A DNA stretch of 64,000 nt from Whitmania pigra. Lineage: Eukaryota; Annelida; Clitellata; Hirudinida; Haemopidae. Shown piece by piece: positions 23,575 through 33,345 of this stretch. A program made the position numbers and the translations under genes. How positions within the stretch are numbered: position 1 is the first letter of the stretch; each line of letters starts with the position of its first letter. The notes below the pieces were generated by a model. That model did not search any database and was not told the origin of the DNA. It saw only the letters and a list, made by a program, of their open reading frames with translations. Location: contig JAJTWR010000299.1 in NCBI GenBank assembly GCA_021613335.1, positions 455,001 through 519,000 of the forward strand, given 5' to 3'.

Positions 23575-26500
23575 ATGGAAGGTTGCCTGACTGTTATAAT
23601 GAACAGAAACATCGAAGAATTCAAAAGCCCAATCTTCTGGAGAGCCGTCTTCTCCGAATTTGCTGGAACATTCCTCCTGATTTTCTTGGGATGCTTTTCC
23701 ATCATCGATTGGCATCCAGAGGCAAAGAACCCTCCATCTCTCGTCCAGATAGCTCTGTGCTTTGGTCTTGTCGTCACCGTTCTTGCCAGTGCTCTCGGAA
23801 GCGTTAGCGGTTGCAACATCAACCCAGCAGTGACAATCGCCATGCTCGTCACCAGAAAGATGTGCCTCGGACGCGCTATCGTGTACATGATTTCCCAGTG
23901 TCTCGGCGCCATCGCTGGAGCACGCCTTCTTGCTCAGATGATTCCAGAGCATCTGAGAGGAAATGTGGCTGCACTGGAGCTGCCCAAATTTGTCGAACCA
24001 GCTAACGCCATGCTGGTGGAAGTATTTTTGACCTTCATGCTCGTCCTCTCTGTTTTTGCTGCTTGTGATGAAGGCAAGCCAGAGTTTAGGAGCTCAGGAC
24101 CCCTTATGATTGGCCTCAGTGTCACAGCAGGAATTTTTGCTGCAGTATGATTTTCTTTCTTTCTTTCTTTGATAACCTACATGAGTAATCTAGGCTGTTC
24201 GACATTAAAATAATTCTCCAGGTAGGCTGAATAAATAAATTCTTGAACTGATTTTGATTTTCAAAAAATTTTTTTTGTTATAAAATCAACGCTTTTATAA
24301 AGTTGATTTTAATTCTTCAAGGGTGATTACACCGGTGGATGCATGAACCCCGCTAGAGCCCTTGGACCGGCCGTTGTTGCTAATTATTGGGAACATCACT
24401 GGGTTATTTGAATTATTCATTTATTTGCAAAATTTAAACCTTTTTCTATGAGCTTAAATGTTTGATAGATCAATTACAATAATTGCATAATTAATTGGTG
24501 TAACTATCTAAGTAATACTTGATATCCGTTTATATCGTATGAGTTACTTTTAGAGTAAGATTTAATGACCTTTGAAATTTTGTCCACATATTTATTGTAG
24601 AAGTTTCTTATCTCGCAAGGCACTTGTAAACCATGCTGTTCGATTTTATTTATCTCTGTGCCTATAGACAACCTTTTATCACGCTTTAGGATCTTAGTTC
24701 TTTAGATAAATTTCAATTTTACAATTGAAGTTATTTTCCATTTAATTATTCGCAACCTCTTAATCTTTTTAACACATTTAACACAGGTGTGTTTAGCAAA
24801 CTGTGTTCTTCATCTTTCCATGTCTAACACTTCGTAATTGATTAGGTTAGAACAACCTTTGATTTTTTTAATTAATTTTTTCTGCCCTTCAAAATGTTTC
24901 CTACTTGGCCGCATCAGACGAGCGAAACACAAACAAAAACACGATGTCGCTTAAGTACTTTTGTTGTGACGGCATCTTGAGTATAAAAGGAACAGGCCTC
25001 GGGAGCGAGGAGAGTTGGTCGAGTTCTACGAGTTTTACGGAGTTGATACGGTTGTTGAACTCTAGGGTCTGCGAGTTGGTGATATTACGTACCTGGTAGC
25101 CATTAGCGATATTTCGGTTTTAGTTTCTGTTCCTGAATATTTGACCGCCAATCAAGTTTTCTGTTCAACTGGTTATTGTTACAAAGACCCAACAACTGGC
25201 GCATTCGACGAAAGAAAAGTTTCAAAGTCTGAAGAGTGATAATTTTCAAGGAAACCAACAGAAAAGGTTTGTCAGAATTTGTTCAGTAACAGTGCATTTG
25301 AATTTCAAAGCTGGTGAGAATGGCGGATATCGCTAAATTTCTGGAACTATTTTCGAAACAAATGGAAACCCTGGTTCGTTCAATTGCTGAGAATTCTACG
25401 ACCATCCCTAATTTCATGCCTTTCGAACCGAATAAAGAGTTGTGGTGTGACTACATGAGTCGGTTTCAAACCTTTACAGAAGCAAACTCTATTCCGACCT
25501 CAAAAATTACTCACAAACCAGTCAACTTCAATTTACAAACTCTTGCAAACTGCGGCTTCACAAAAGACAATTCCATGTGAAGTCAATGAGTTAGAATTTT
25601 CGGAAATTCAAGCAGTGATGATGGAAAATTTCAACCCCAAAAGATTCATTGTGAGAGAAAGGTTTAGATTTTGGACCGAGATAAAAAGGCAACCTGGCGA
25701 GACCATTCAGGAACTCGCGGCGAAAATTCGAACAGCAGCTTCTACGTGCGACTTTCCTAGTATTGAGGACGCACTCGACGAAGCCTTGAGAACAAGATTT
25801 ATGTGTTCTGTTGACAACGAGGCTGTTCTCAAGTCGCTTTTCAAAATTCCAGAAGATGAATTAACTTTCAATTGGGCAGTTGAAATCGCTACGGAAGTGG
25901 AACAATCGTCTAAGGTCGCCAAAGCCACAGTACATGGCACACCGGACGAACCGGTAATGAAAGTATTCAAACCTGCCGCCAACAAAAAAGGAAAAGTAAA
26001 TTTCAAACCAAAACGCCAGGTACAGCAGCTCTCTAAATTTCCATTCCCGAAAGGGACGTGTCCAAGATGTGGAACAAAAGGACACCAGGCCAATGATTGC
26101 AGGCATGTCAAAACTGAATGCAACTTATGTGGAATCATAGGACATTTAGAAAAAGCTTGTTTAAAGAAAAAGTTCAAAGGAGAGAGAAAAGTGAATTCAA
26201 TCCATACAATTCCGAGCCACTCTCCTCTCACACAAAAATTACAAATTGCAGATTCAGAATTTGTTTTCGAGTTGGACAGCGGAGCCAGGGATAACTTTTG
26301 CTCAATGGAAGTGTTGAACAAGTGGGGAAAACCCAAGCTAACACCTTCCAGTACGAAATATATCAAAGATCCAAATCCCTTTCTTTATTCCCGCATCAAG
26401 AGCCTGATTCAGATCTTCCGATCTTAATTTCAACGGCGTTACGATTTTTAAAAGGGGGATGGCCTCGAGTGTTAGATGACACAATTCCATGTGGCCAAGC

Positions 26501-27901
26501 ATTACGTGAATTCCTAATTCAATACCGACGAACACCCTTGGAGTCGGGTCTTTCACCCAGTGAATTGTTAAACGGGAGACAACTACGAGGAAAATTAGAT
26601 GCACTTTCGGTGTCTCAAATAGCCAAACGTTTACAAAACAGACGGAACGATCTTACGTCCAACAAAAGAACGAGCAACGCCAAATTCGATGTCGGGAAAC
26701 CCTGTTACGTACAACACATCGATCCGGGTAAGGATCGAGTTCCTAGATGGATCCCGGCAATTGTAGTTCAAGTCTTGGGACCTCGCAATGTTTTGAAATG
26801 TGCTCTAAACCAACACCTGTTTCTCTTAAAACATCATCCAGACGGAAAGTGCAAGACGTGTCCTCAGGAAAATGAAAATGTGCAGCATTTCCTCATGGAA
26901 TGTCCGGCCAAATCTGCCCTGAGGAGAGAAATCAGACTCAATACAAGTTTATCTGATATGAGTTCCTTGCTTAGCAACCCAGCGAGTGTGGACATCATCT
27001 ACAGATGGATTTGCAAAAATCGGAGTCAATTACTTTAGTGATTTTTATTTAAACTTTATTTAACTTATTATCATTTATCCCTATTATTACACTAATACAT
27101 ATTATTAATTTTTAATAAATAACACTAACTAACAAGTCCAAATCATCCTAGTTATGCAACGGACTTTAATCAAATAAATAAATAAATAAAATGAGCGAGG
27201 AGAGTTGGTTGTTCGAGTTCTACGAGTTTTACGGAGTTGATACGGTTGTTGAACGATAGGGATTGCGAGTTGTCGATATTACGTGCGACTACGTACTTGG
27301 TAGCCATTAGCGATATTTCGGTTCTAGTTTCTGTTCCTGAATATTTGACCGCCAATAAAGTTTTCTGTTCAACTGGTTATTGTTACAAAGACCCAACAAC
27401 TTTCGTGTGAGATAATTTCGAAATCACTGGACTCATGACTTTATTGCCAATGCTGGGTGAAAAATTCTCCTTTATTCTCTATTTATTAGGGAACGTTAGA
27501 TGGCCATAAAAATGTTAACAGTTTCAGATGTACCTTTGATTTTTTAAATTAATTTTGTCTGCCCTTCAAAATGTTTTCTACTTGGCCCCTCCAGACGAGC
27601 AAAACACAAACAAAAACACGCTGTCATGTGAGATCATTTCGAAAACACTGGACTCTTTACATTGTTGTCAATGTTGGATTGACACTCGTCAAAAATTTTC
27701 TTTTATTCTCGGGATTTTAGACACCCATAAAAACGCTGTTAACAATTTCAGATCTACTGGTGTGGACCCATGCTCGGAGGTGTTATTGCAGCCCTTCTGT
27801 ACGATCTGCTCTTCGACACAGGGGCATCCGTCAGAAAGTTCAAGAACCTTCTGACAAACGTCTCCTACGATCCCCAACAGCTCCAGCAAACCTCAGGTTA
27901 A
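23575..27901 (+). CDS. aquaporin, copy 2 (frameshifted tail, transposon in intron)
   Basis: Exons 23575-24144, 24322-24402 and 27752-27901, with the same splice sites as copy 1. It has both NPA boxes and the pore arginine. Apart from the tail I count seven amino-acid differences from copy 1. Two of these lie in loop E: Ile replaces the copy-1 Ala at the AQP1 His180 position, and Asp replaces Ala two residues before the TGG (AQP1 Asp185). In exon 3 one extra base near 27873-27880 shifts the frame, so the tail ends [12 protein letters not shown] and stops at 27901, giving 266 residues rather than 283. The six-helix pore is intact, so the protein could still work. Intron 2 is 3.3 kb because of the inserted LTR element. 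The promoter is not the copy-1 promoter. Confidence 0.85.
24962..25194 (+). repeat. 5' LTR
   Basis: 233 bases, TGTTG...CAACA ends. From about 25003 onward it matches 27193-27398 with several substitutions and small indels. Confidence 0.92.
25320..26427 (+). pseudogene. LTR element gag-protease remnant
   Basis: The ATG at 25320 opens [11 protein letters not shown]; the frame is lost near 25560 and continues in the next frame. The second part carries two CCHC zinc knuckles ([14 protein letters not shown] and [14 protein letters not shown]), a basic linker, then a retropepsin-like FELDSGA active-site segment. It ends soon after at a deletion that removed the polymerase region. At least one frameshift means it cannot make intact Gag. 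Confidence 0.88.
26430..27038 (+). pseudogene. integrase C-terminus joined to LINE C-terminal zinc-finger segment
   Basis: The first part matches the end of gypsy-type integrases ([32 protein letters not shown]). At about 26796-26810 the same frame changes to the C-terminal Cys-His motif of a non-LTR element ([21 protein letters not shown]) and stops at 27038. It is a chance in-frame fusion of two mobile elements. Confidence 0.8.
26800..27192 (+). mobile_element. 5'-truncated LINE nested in the LTR element
   Basis: Contains the last about 75 codons of a LINE ORF2, a short 3' UTR and a tail of repeated AAAT units (about 27172-27191). It ends directly at the truncated 3' LTR. Confidence 0.78.
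27193..27398 (+). repeat. 3' LTR, 5'-truncated
   Basis: Starts at GAGCGAGGAGAGTTGG and ends CAACA, followed by the ACTTT target duplication. It lacks the first about 40 bases of the LTR, including the TATA-type box. Confidence 0.9.
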
Positions 27902-27953
27902 TGTAGTTGATGTTCAAGGAACTCTCGAGGAAGTGAAACCACTCAAGAATTAA

Positions 27954-29189
27954 ACTCCCAATTTGTTTGGTGTTTTGTATCTTAAAATGATGCTTACGTT
28001 GAATGTTGGTTGTTGTTGATGTTGATGTTGATGAGGCTGAAATGTATTTTTCGTTTCTTTTGAAATGAAAATTTAGCTTGTGAGTTAGTTATTAATAGTT
28101 TTCATTTGGATATTCATTTCTTCGACAGTTTGCCACAATAGTGCAAATAGTAAAAAATAGTAAAAGCTTAAATAAACAAGACCTAAAGTGATGTCTGTGA
28201 TTCTAACTCGAGAATATTTCAGTATTTTAGTCTTAAGTTAATTGAATTGAAACATGGGGTGCAAGACGTGGCAAGCATATGTTTGCCCGAAGAAAAGCCA
28301 AAAAATGTCGTTATAAAACTAAAAATGTAATTACAAAACGATTTATTATATTCTAATTGTGCCACTTCGGTTGCGATTTTCAAACACTAAAAATATTTCT
28401 TATCATGTGATGTTAATTGAATGCGATTTGTTTAAACGATCATTACCTAAAAACAAAAAGGCGTAATAAATCATTGATCAAATTGATCAATTTCTAAAAT
28501 ACTTCAAAGTCCTTTTGCCAATTCCAAGAACAACCGGGGCAATTAAGAGTCCCGGATGTTAATCACGCACTTTATAGATTGCTAATCAGTAAAACTTAAC
28601 GACTAATCATTTGTTAACTTATTTGGCGGCCAATCAGTCAAAATAAACATTTCTCCAATTGTTTGTATCATGCCATTGTATGGTAGCACTTTAATAATTT
28701 TATGATTTTATTAACTGTTAATCTGAAGATGTCGATAAATATCTTTAATCGTTATCAAAATCGTAATCAATATCAAAAAATAAATTGTTTTATTCTGAAG
28801 AATCGATGTTAACCTCCTTATCAAACTTCACAGGAGTTTTCAGTTTTATGAAACATAAATTTCGGGCCCCTATGAAATTTATGACAATTTGGCAATGGAA
28901 AGCAGGAAAAATTTTTACATTTTTTTTAAATTGATTTTTCCCCTGTTTCTGCCAAAAATTTTATATTTAATGACTATTACTTAATTAATTTGTGTTATTT
29001 CTTTCTTCAATCATTCCACTTCTCCATAGTTATGATCTCTCTTGAACCTCTCTTGTAAATGTGTCAACCGACACCTCTCTACTTTTCTTCTTTAAAATAG
29101 CTTTTGTTTGAGGAAAGTTTTTTTGAGTTCAAAGTACGCTACCGTTCTCTGACTTTCAAATTAATTAACAAACTTATGAAATGAAGGAT
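27954..29189. other. 3' flank of aquaporin copy 2
   Basis: Non-coding. It matches 8560-9816 of unit 1 closely, with small deletions. No genes seen. Confidence 0.6.
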
Positions 29190-29194
29190 GTTAT

Positions 29195-29362
29195 ATTATT
29201 ATATTAAACTATATTATATTAAATAATATTAACAATTATTATATTAAACTATATTATATTAAATAATATTAACAATTATTATATTAAACTATATTATATT
29301 AAATAATATTAACAATTATTATATTAAACTATATTATATTAAATAATATTAACAATTATTAA
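29195..29362. repeat. 40-bp tandem repeat, about four copies
   Basis: A 40-base AT-rich unit starting aaataatattaacaattatt recurs at 29221, 29261, 29301 and 29341. Unit 1 has only one or two degenerate copies (about 10955-11070). It sits exactly where unit 2 lost about 1.15 kb. Confidence 0.93.
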
Positions 29363-29492
29363 GTATTATTGACAATTATTAGACTGAGACGAAGCGGTGA
29401 GAACAGTAATTTGTATAATCACTCAATGAAATTTAGCTTAATAGTTTGTCTATTAAAACTAATTAATCAATTCATTTTTGTATTCATTTAAG

Positions 29493-29900
29493 ATGTTACA
29501 CCACGCGGGGTGAGTGATAAATATCTAAAGCTATTTCTCCACTTTTAATACCGAGGCGAATTGTTTTCATTATTTGTAATGTACGTGTTTTTAATTATTC
29601 TATAAGCATTAATGACAATATTTCACTCTATCATTGCGTTCCGTCACCTAAAAATAATTCATTCATTACACAGGCGGAACAGTGTTCTGGAGCACAAGTT
29701 TGCAGGGATGAAACATGCGATTGCAATTTATTTGTTCATTCTCAATTTTCACACGATTATAAATTTATTGCATGAATTTATTTTTGCTTTCAGAGTGTCC
29801 CTTGATGCGTTGCAGAATCAGGTGTCAGTTCGGCTTCAAGAAAGACAGGAATGGATGCGAATATCCCTGCATTTGCGCAGAAATGCCTGAGCAAGGATGA
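29493..29900 (+). pseudogene. antistasin-like gene remnant, unit 2
   Basis: Only the counterparts of exons 3-5 of the unit-1 gene remain: 29493-29509, 29674-29719 and 29794-29900. The signal peptide exon and first antistasin domain were deleted with the promoter. The linker cysteine codon TGC is now CGC. The donor after exon 4 has changed from GT to AT. The last exon still encodes a complete second antistasin domain but has no way to be expressed as in unit 1. Confidence 0.9.
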
Positions 29901-31083
29901 AGATGTTCCAGTCTGTTGGACGGAGCCCAGAAAAATTTGGATCAGTTCAGAATGTTTGAACATCCAATTTAGAGATTAATTTAGTAACCCATATATTTGA
30001 CCCACAAATATATGTCTTTCTTGGCATTGAACTTGACCTTCAACAAAATATGTTTTCATTCAAAACAATTCAAATGATCTCTCCTGAATAAAACTTACAG
30101 TTTTCATTTTAATATCAACATACGATGAATGTCATTTCAAACAGGAGCTCAGTTATATCCATTCCAAAACTTCAAAATTGTCAAGTTTTAAATAAAAAAC
30201 TTAAATATGACCTCAGATATACAATGATAGTGAATCATAATTGCCTATTATTTTTGCCTGGAATAAAAAAATACATGGATTTTAAACATTTGCACGTATT
30301 TCTGGTGTATTATCGAATTAGTTTTCTATTAATATTTATATTAATTATGATAATTTCATCTCGCCTTGAGAACATTCCCCGTCAATGAGGGCTTCATCTA
30401 ACGTTTTAATGCTGAAAAATCTGAACTAAAATCAAATCAAATTTTACACAAAATGAAAATTTTCAAATAATTTTAATTTTGATCAAGGATTTAAGTATTA
30501 AAAATATTAATCATTGAAAAAAAAAAACTTAGAATTTTGACCTTTAACCGCGCTGGCTCAAGATACTAAGAATCTAGTCTTGTACACAAAGATATTAAAT
30601 CTTTTTAATACAGTTTAACCAATCGTCTTAACAAACCTAGTAATACCGCAGCTTTTTCGATTGTTAGGTGTTAAATTCCCGGTCATTGTTCTTTGCTGCT
30701 GGAAGAATTCACTTTAATATTGATAACTGCTGATGCTTAAAGCGCGCCAAATGTTTGAACGTTTAACATTATAATCCAATTTACATCTTTGATCACGTCG
30801 CCTCAATGTTACTATATTGTAAGAACGATTCTTTGGTAACTTATTTATTGCAGCAAATTCAATTGACGAGGTTTTGTTAATTCTTTTAAGAGATTTCAAA
30901 TTTAAAAACATATTCATGACTTATTGTAATGTTTTCTACTGAGTTCTTCAGCCACTTGTTGCAAATTGCATTAGAAACGTGAAATACAGTTAAATATTAA
31001 ATGGTATCGCGAAAATGACATATTCAAAATATTTTTACAAATAGGTAGAAATCATACACAACAACTTAAAAATCCTGTAGATC

Positions 31084-31975
31084 TCAATCCAAACATCCAT
31101 ACGGACGACAAGAGGGTTGTCCTAAAAGACTTCCAGCAAGAATGGAGAGAACTAAAGACAGGATAATGAATCCGATCAAAAAACCCAAGATGGAAAGTAA
31201 ATATGAAACAATTTTCCAGATCTCAGCTTTCCTGTAATTCTTTTTCTTCAAGTAGAATTTGCCAATTGCTAATTGAAATAAATATGATATATTCAATAAT
31301 TAACTCTATTTATTTCTTTCGTTTTCTACCAACATAATGTCATCGTTATCATCATAAGTAATATTTTAAATTACATCATATATTACGCTTTAATAAAATT
31401 TACGTTGCACGAATAGTTAAAGTAAATTACATTACATGAATAATTAATGTAAATTACCACCTGCAGCAAGCAAAGCAACTCCTCCGAATATAAATCCACA
31501 AAACCAACAAACAAAACAAGCCATTAACGTTGTTCTATCCCTCTTTTTTTACAACTACTCCATCATCATCGTCGTCGTCGTCACAACCTGATGCCATTGT
31601 CAAAGTACTCCTTTCATATAGAGTGCTTGCCCTTATGGATGATGCGGTAGCTCCAAAATCATCACCATCAAGAGCCACAGCAGCACCATAGCTTGGAGGA
31701 TCAGGGTATTTTGGTGGAGGATGGAGAGGTGAAATAGGAACCACCCATAAATCGGAGTAATTCGGAAGAACTGGAATCGAGAATACGCCCACATCCCTTG
31801 GAAGTTCTCCACAATTTTGTCGATCTTCAGATGTCACCGATGCTGTGGAAGGATTTGTGTTGGAATAATTTGGAGTTCGCTCATTATTTTGGAAGAGGTC
31901 TCTACTCAACTGTTCAATGTTCAACATCTGTGAGTGATTCTCGGATGAGCTCTGGACTCCATGGATGCTTGTCAT
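31084..31975 (-). pseudogene. CD225/dispanin-like gene, copy 2, frameshifted
   Basis: Second copy of 17548-18438. Compared with copy 1 there is one extra T in the T-run at about 31541-31550, which shifts the frame just before the first membrane helix and ends the protein after VVVKKEG. The downstream exon (31268-31084) is preserved with its acceptor. Upstream of the shared start at 31975 there is an in-frame stop where copy 1 is open. A sequencing error in the homopolymer is the main alternative. Confidence 0.7.
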
Positions 31976-32089
31976 GGAACTTCCTGACCAAAATTGATAT
32001 GCTTCCGAATTATGAGTGCCTCTGTTTTAGTTGTTGTTGGAGCCACTGCTGTTGTTGTGGATCGATCGAACTCCTGAGCAACAATGAAC

Positions 32090-33345
32090 AGGAAAACTTC
32101 TGCCTATCGAAGTCATTTATTTGAGAAGTGATTTAATCGAATTGTTGTAGTTTATTCAATGTTAAAAATGTCGTCAGCCTACGCCATCGAATCAAGATGT
32201 GTCTGAGAAAGTCACCTTTAAAATACTTTAACCTGTTTGAGTGTCTGACGGGCGTGTCCGGGTGAAGATTCAGGCTTCTACGAAACTTTACGCAAAATGT
32301 ATTCTTATCGTAATTTTGAGTTCCTAATTAAAACATCTTAATTATTGTTCAATGTTTTCAAGTCTTTCTAAGTGCAATTATCTATTTAAGGTTAATTTAG
32401 TTTTTTGAAAAGGTTTATAGCCATTAGAACTTTTATGTCATTAAAATTTGTGAGCAGGTATCATTGAAAGTTTAATAAGTCATTGAGATTTAGGTATTTA
32501 TTAAAGTTGTATTTCCAATTTGAAATTTTCAAGCTATTCATAAATTTATCATTCTATCACTTTATATTTTTAAAATTTGGCTTAGGATACAATAAAGAAT
32601 GAAACTATTGAGCTTTGTAATTTAATTGTATAATTGTGTGATAGCGGTTGTATTTCCCTGAACCATCTGATCGTCATATTGCAAATTACGAATTATTCCA
32701 ATTTAGTCGGATCAGGTTTTGTTATTTTGTAGAAAGGCAAATCATTGTGGGAAAATTCAACCGAGTCAATAACAAGAGATCGTAAAACAAAATATAGTGA
32801 ATAAAATAAAGCATTAGATATTTGAATGATTTCCAAACATTGAAATATTTGAAAACAGAGGTGGCTCCTTCTGTTCAAAGAAATTTAGAGTTTTTTCTTA
32901 GCTGATTTTTTAAGCAACTAGATGTGCAATATTACAGATTAACATAGCTCGATTTATCCAGATCTTCCAGTCTTCTTGTAGAATGAACTGGACTTTCTTT
33001 TCATGGTAATATCATGATATCATCTTAACAATTTAAACTAGTCTAAAGGTATATATTATTGTTTGCCTTTATACAATTTTAATAAACATTTAAAATATAT
33101 GCAAAATAATTTTAATAAATTAGTCCTGATCACTTTGACTACTTGTCTTCGTTTGTGTACCAGACTAGCATTATCGCAGTTAACATATAAATATATAGCA
33201 ATTGTTATCGAATTAGATGTGCTTTAATTATTGACAACATTATTTAAGGTATTTAAGTTATTAGTATAATTGGTCGATAAGCACCGCTCGCGTTTTAAAT
33301 CTTTGTGTTCATTGAGGGGGTTTCGGCTTTCAGCATCAGTTGAAG
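32090..33345. other. intergenic, CD225-like to DDX20
   Basis: Missing from unit 1. It probably holds the promoters of the two divergently transcribed genes. No exon is clear, although a missing 5' exon of the CD225-like gene could lie here, since the sequence ttgctcag at about 32072-32079 (minus strand) is a plausible acceptor. Confidence 0.45.

Larger units (their letters stand above)
24962..27398 (+). mobile_element. Ty3/gypsy-type LTR retrotransposon, decayed, in aquaporin-2 intron
   Basis: The 5' LTR (24962-25194) begins TGTTG and ends CAACA, with a TATA-type box (gtataaaagg) at 24981. The target duplication ACTTT is at 24957-24961 and 27399-27403, and copy 1 has the empty site. A primer-binding site beginning TGGCGC follows at 25197. 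Coding remnants are gag with two zinc knuckles, the start of the protease, and the C-terminal part of integrase; reverse transcriptase and RNase H are deleted. The 3' LTR has lost about its first 40 bases next to an inserted LINE tail. The element is inactive. Confidence 0.93.
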
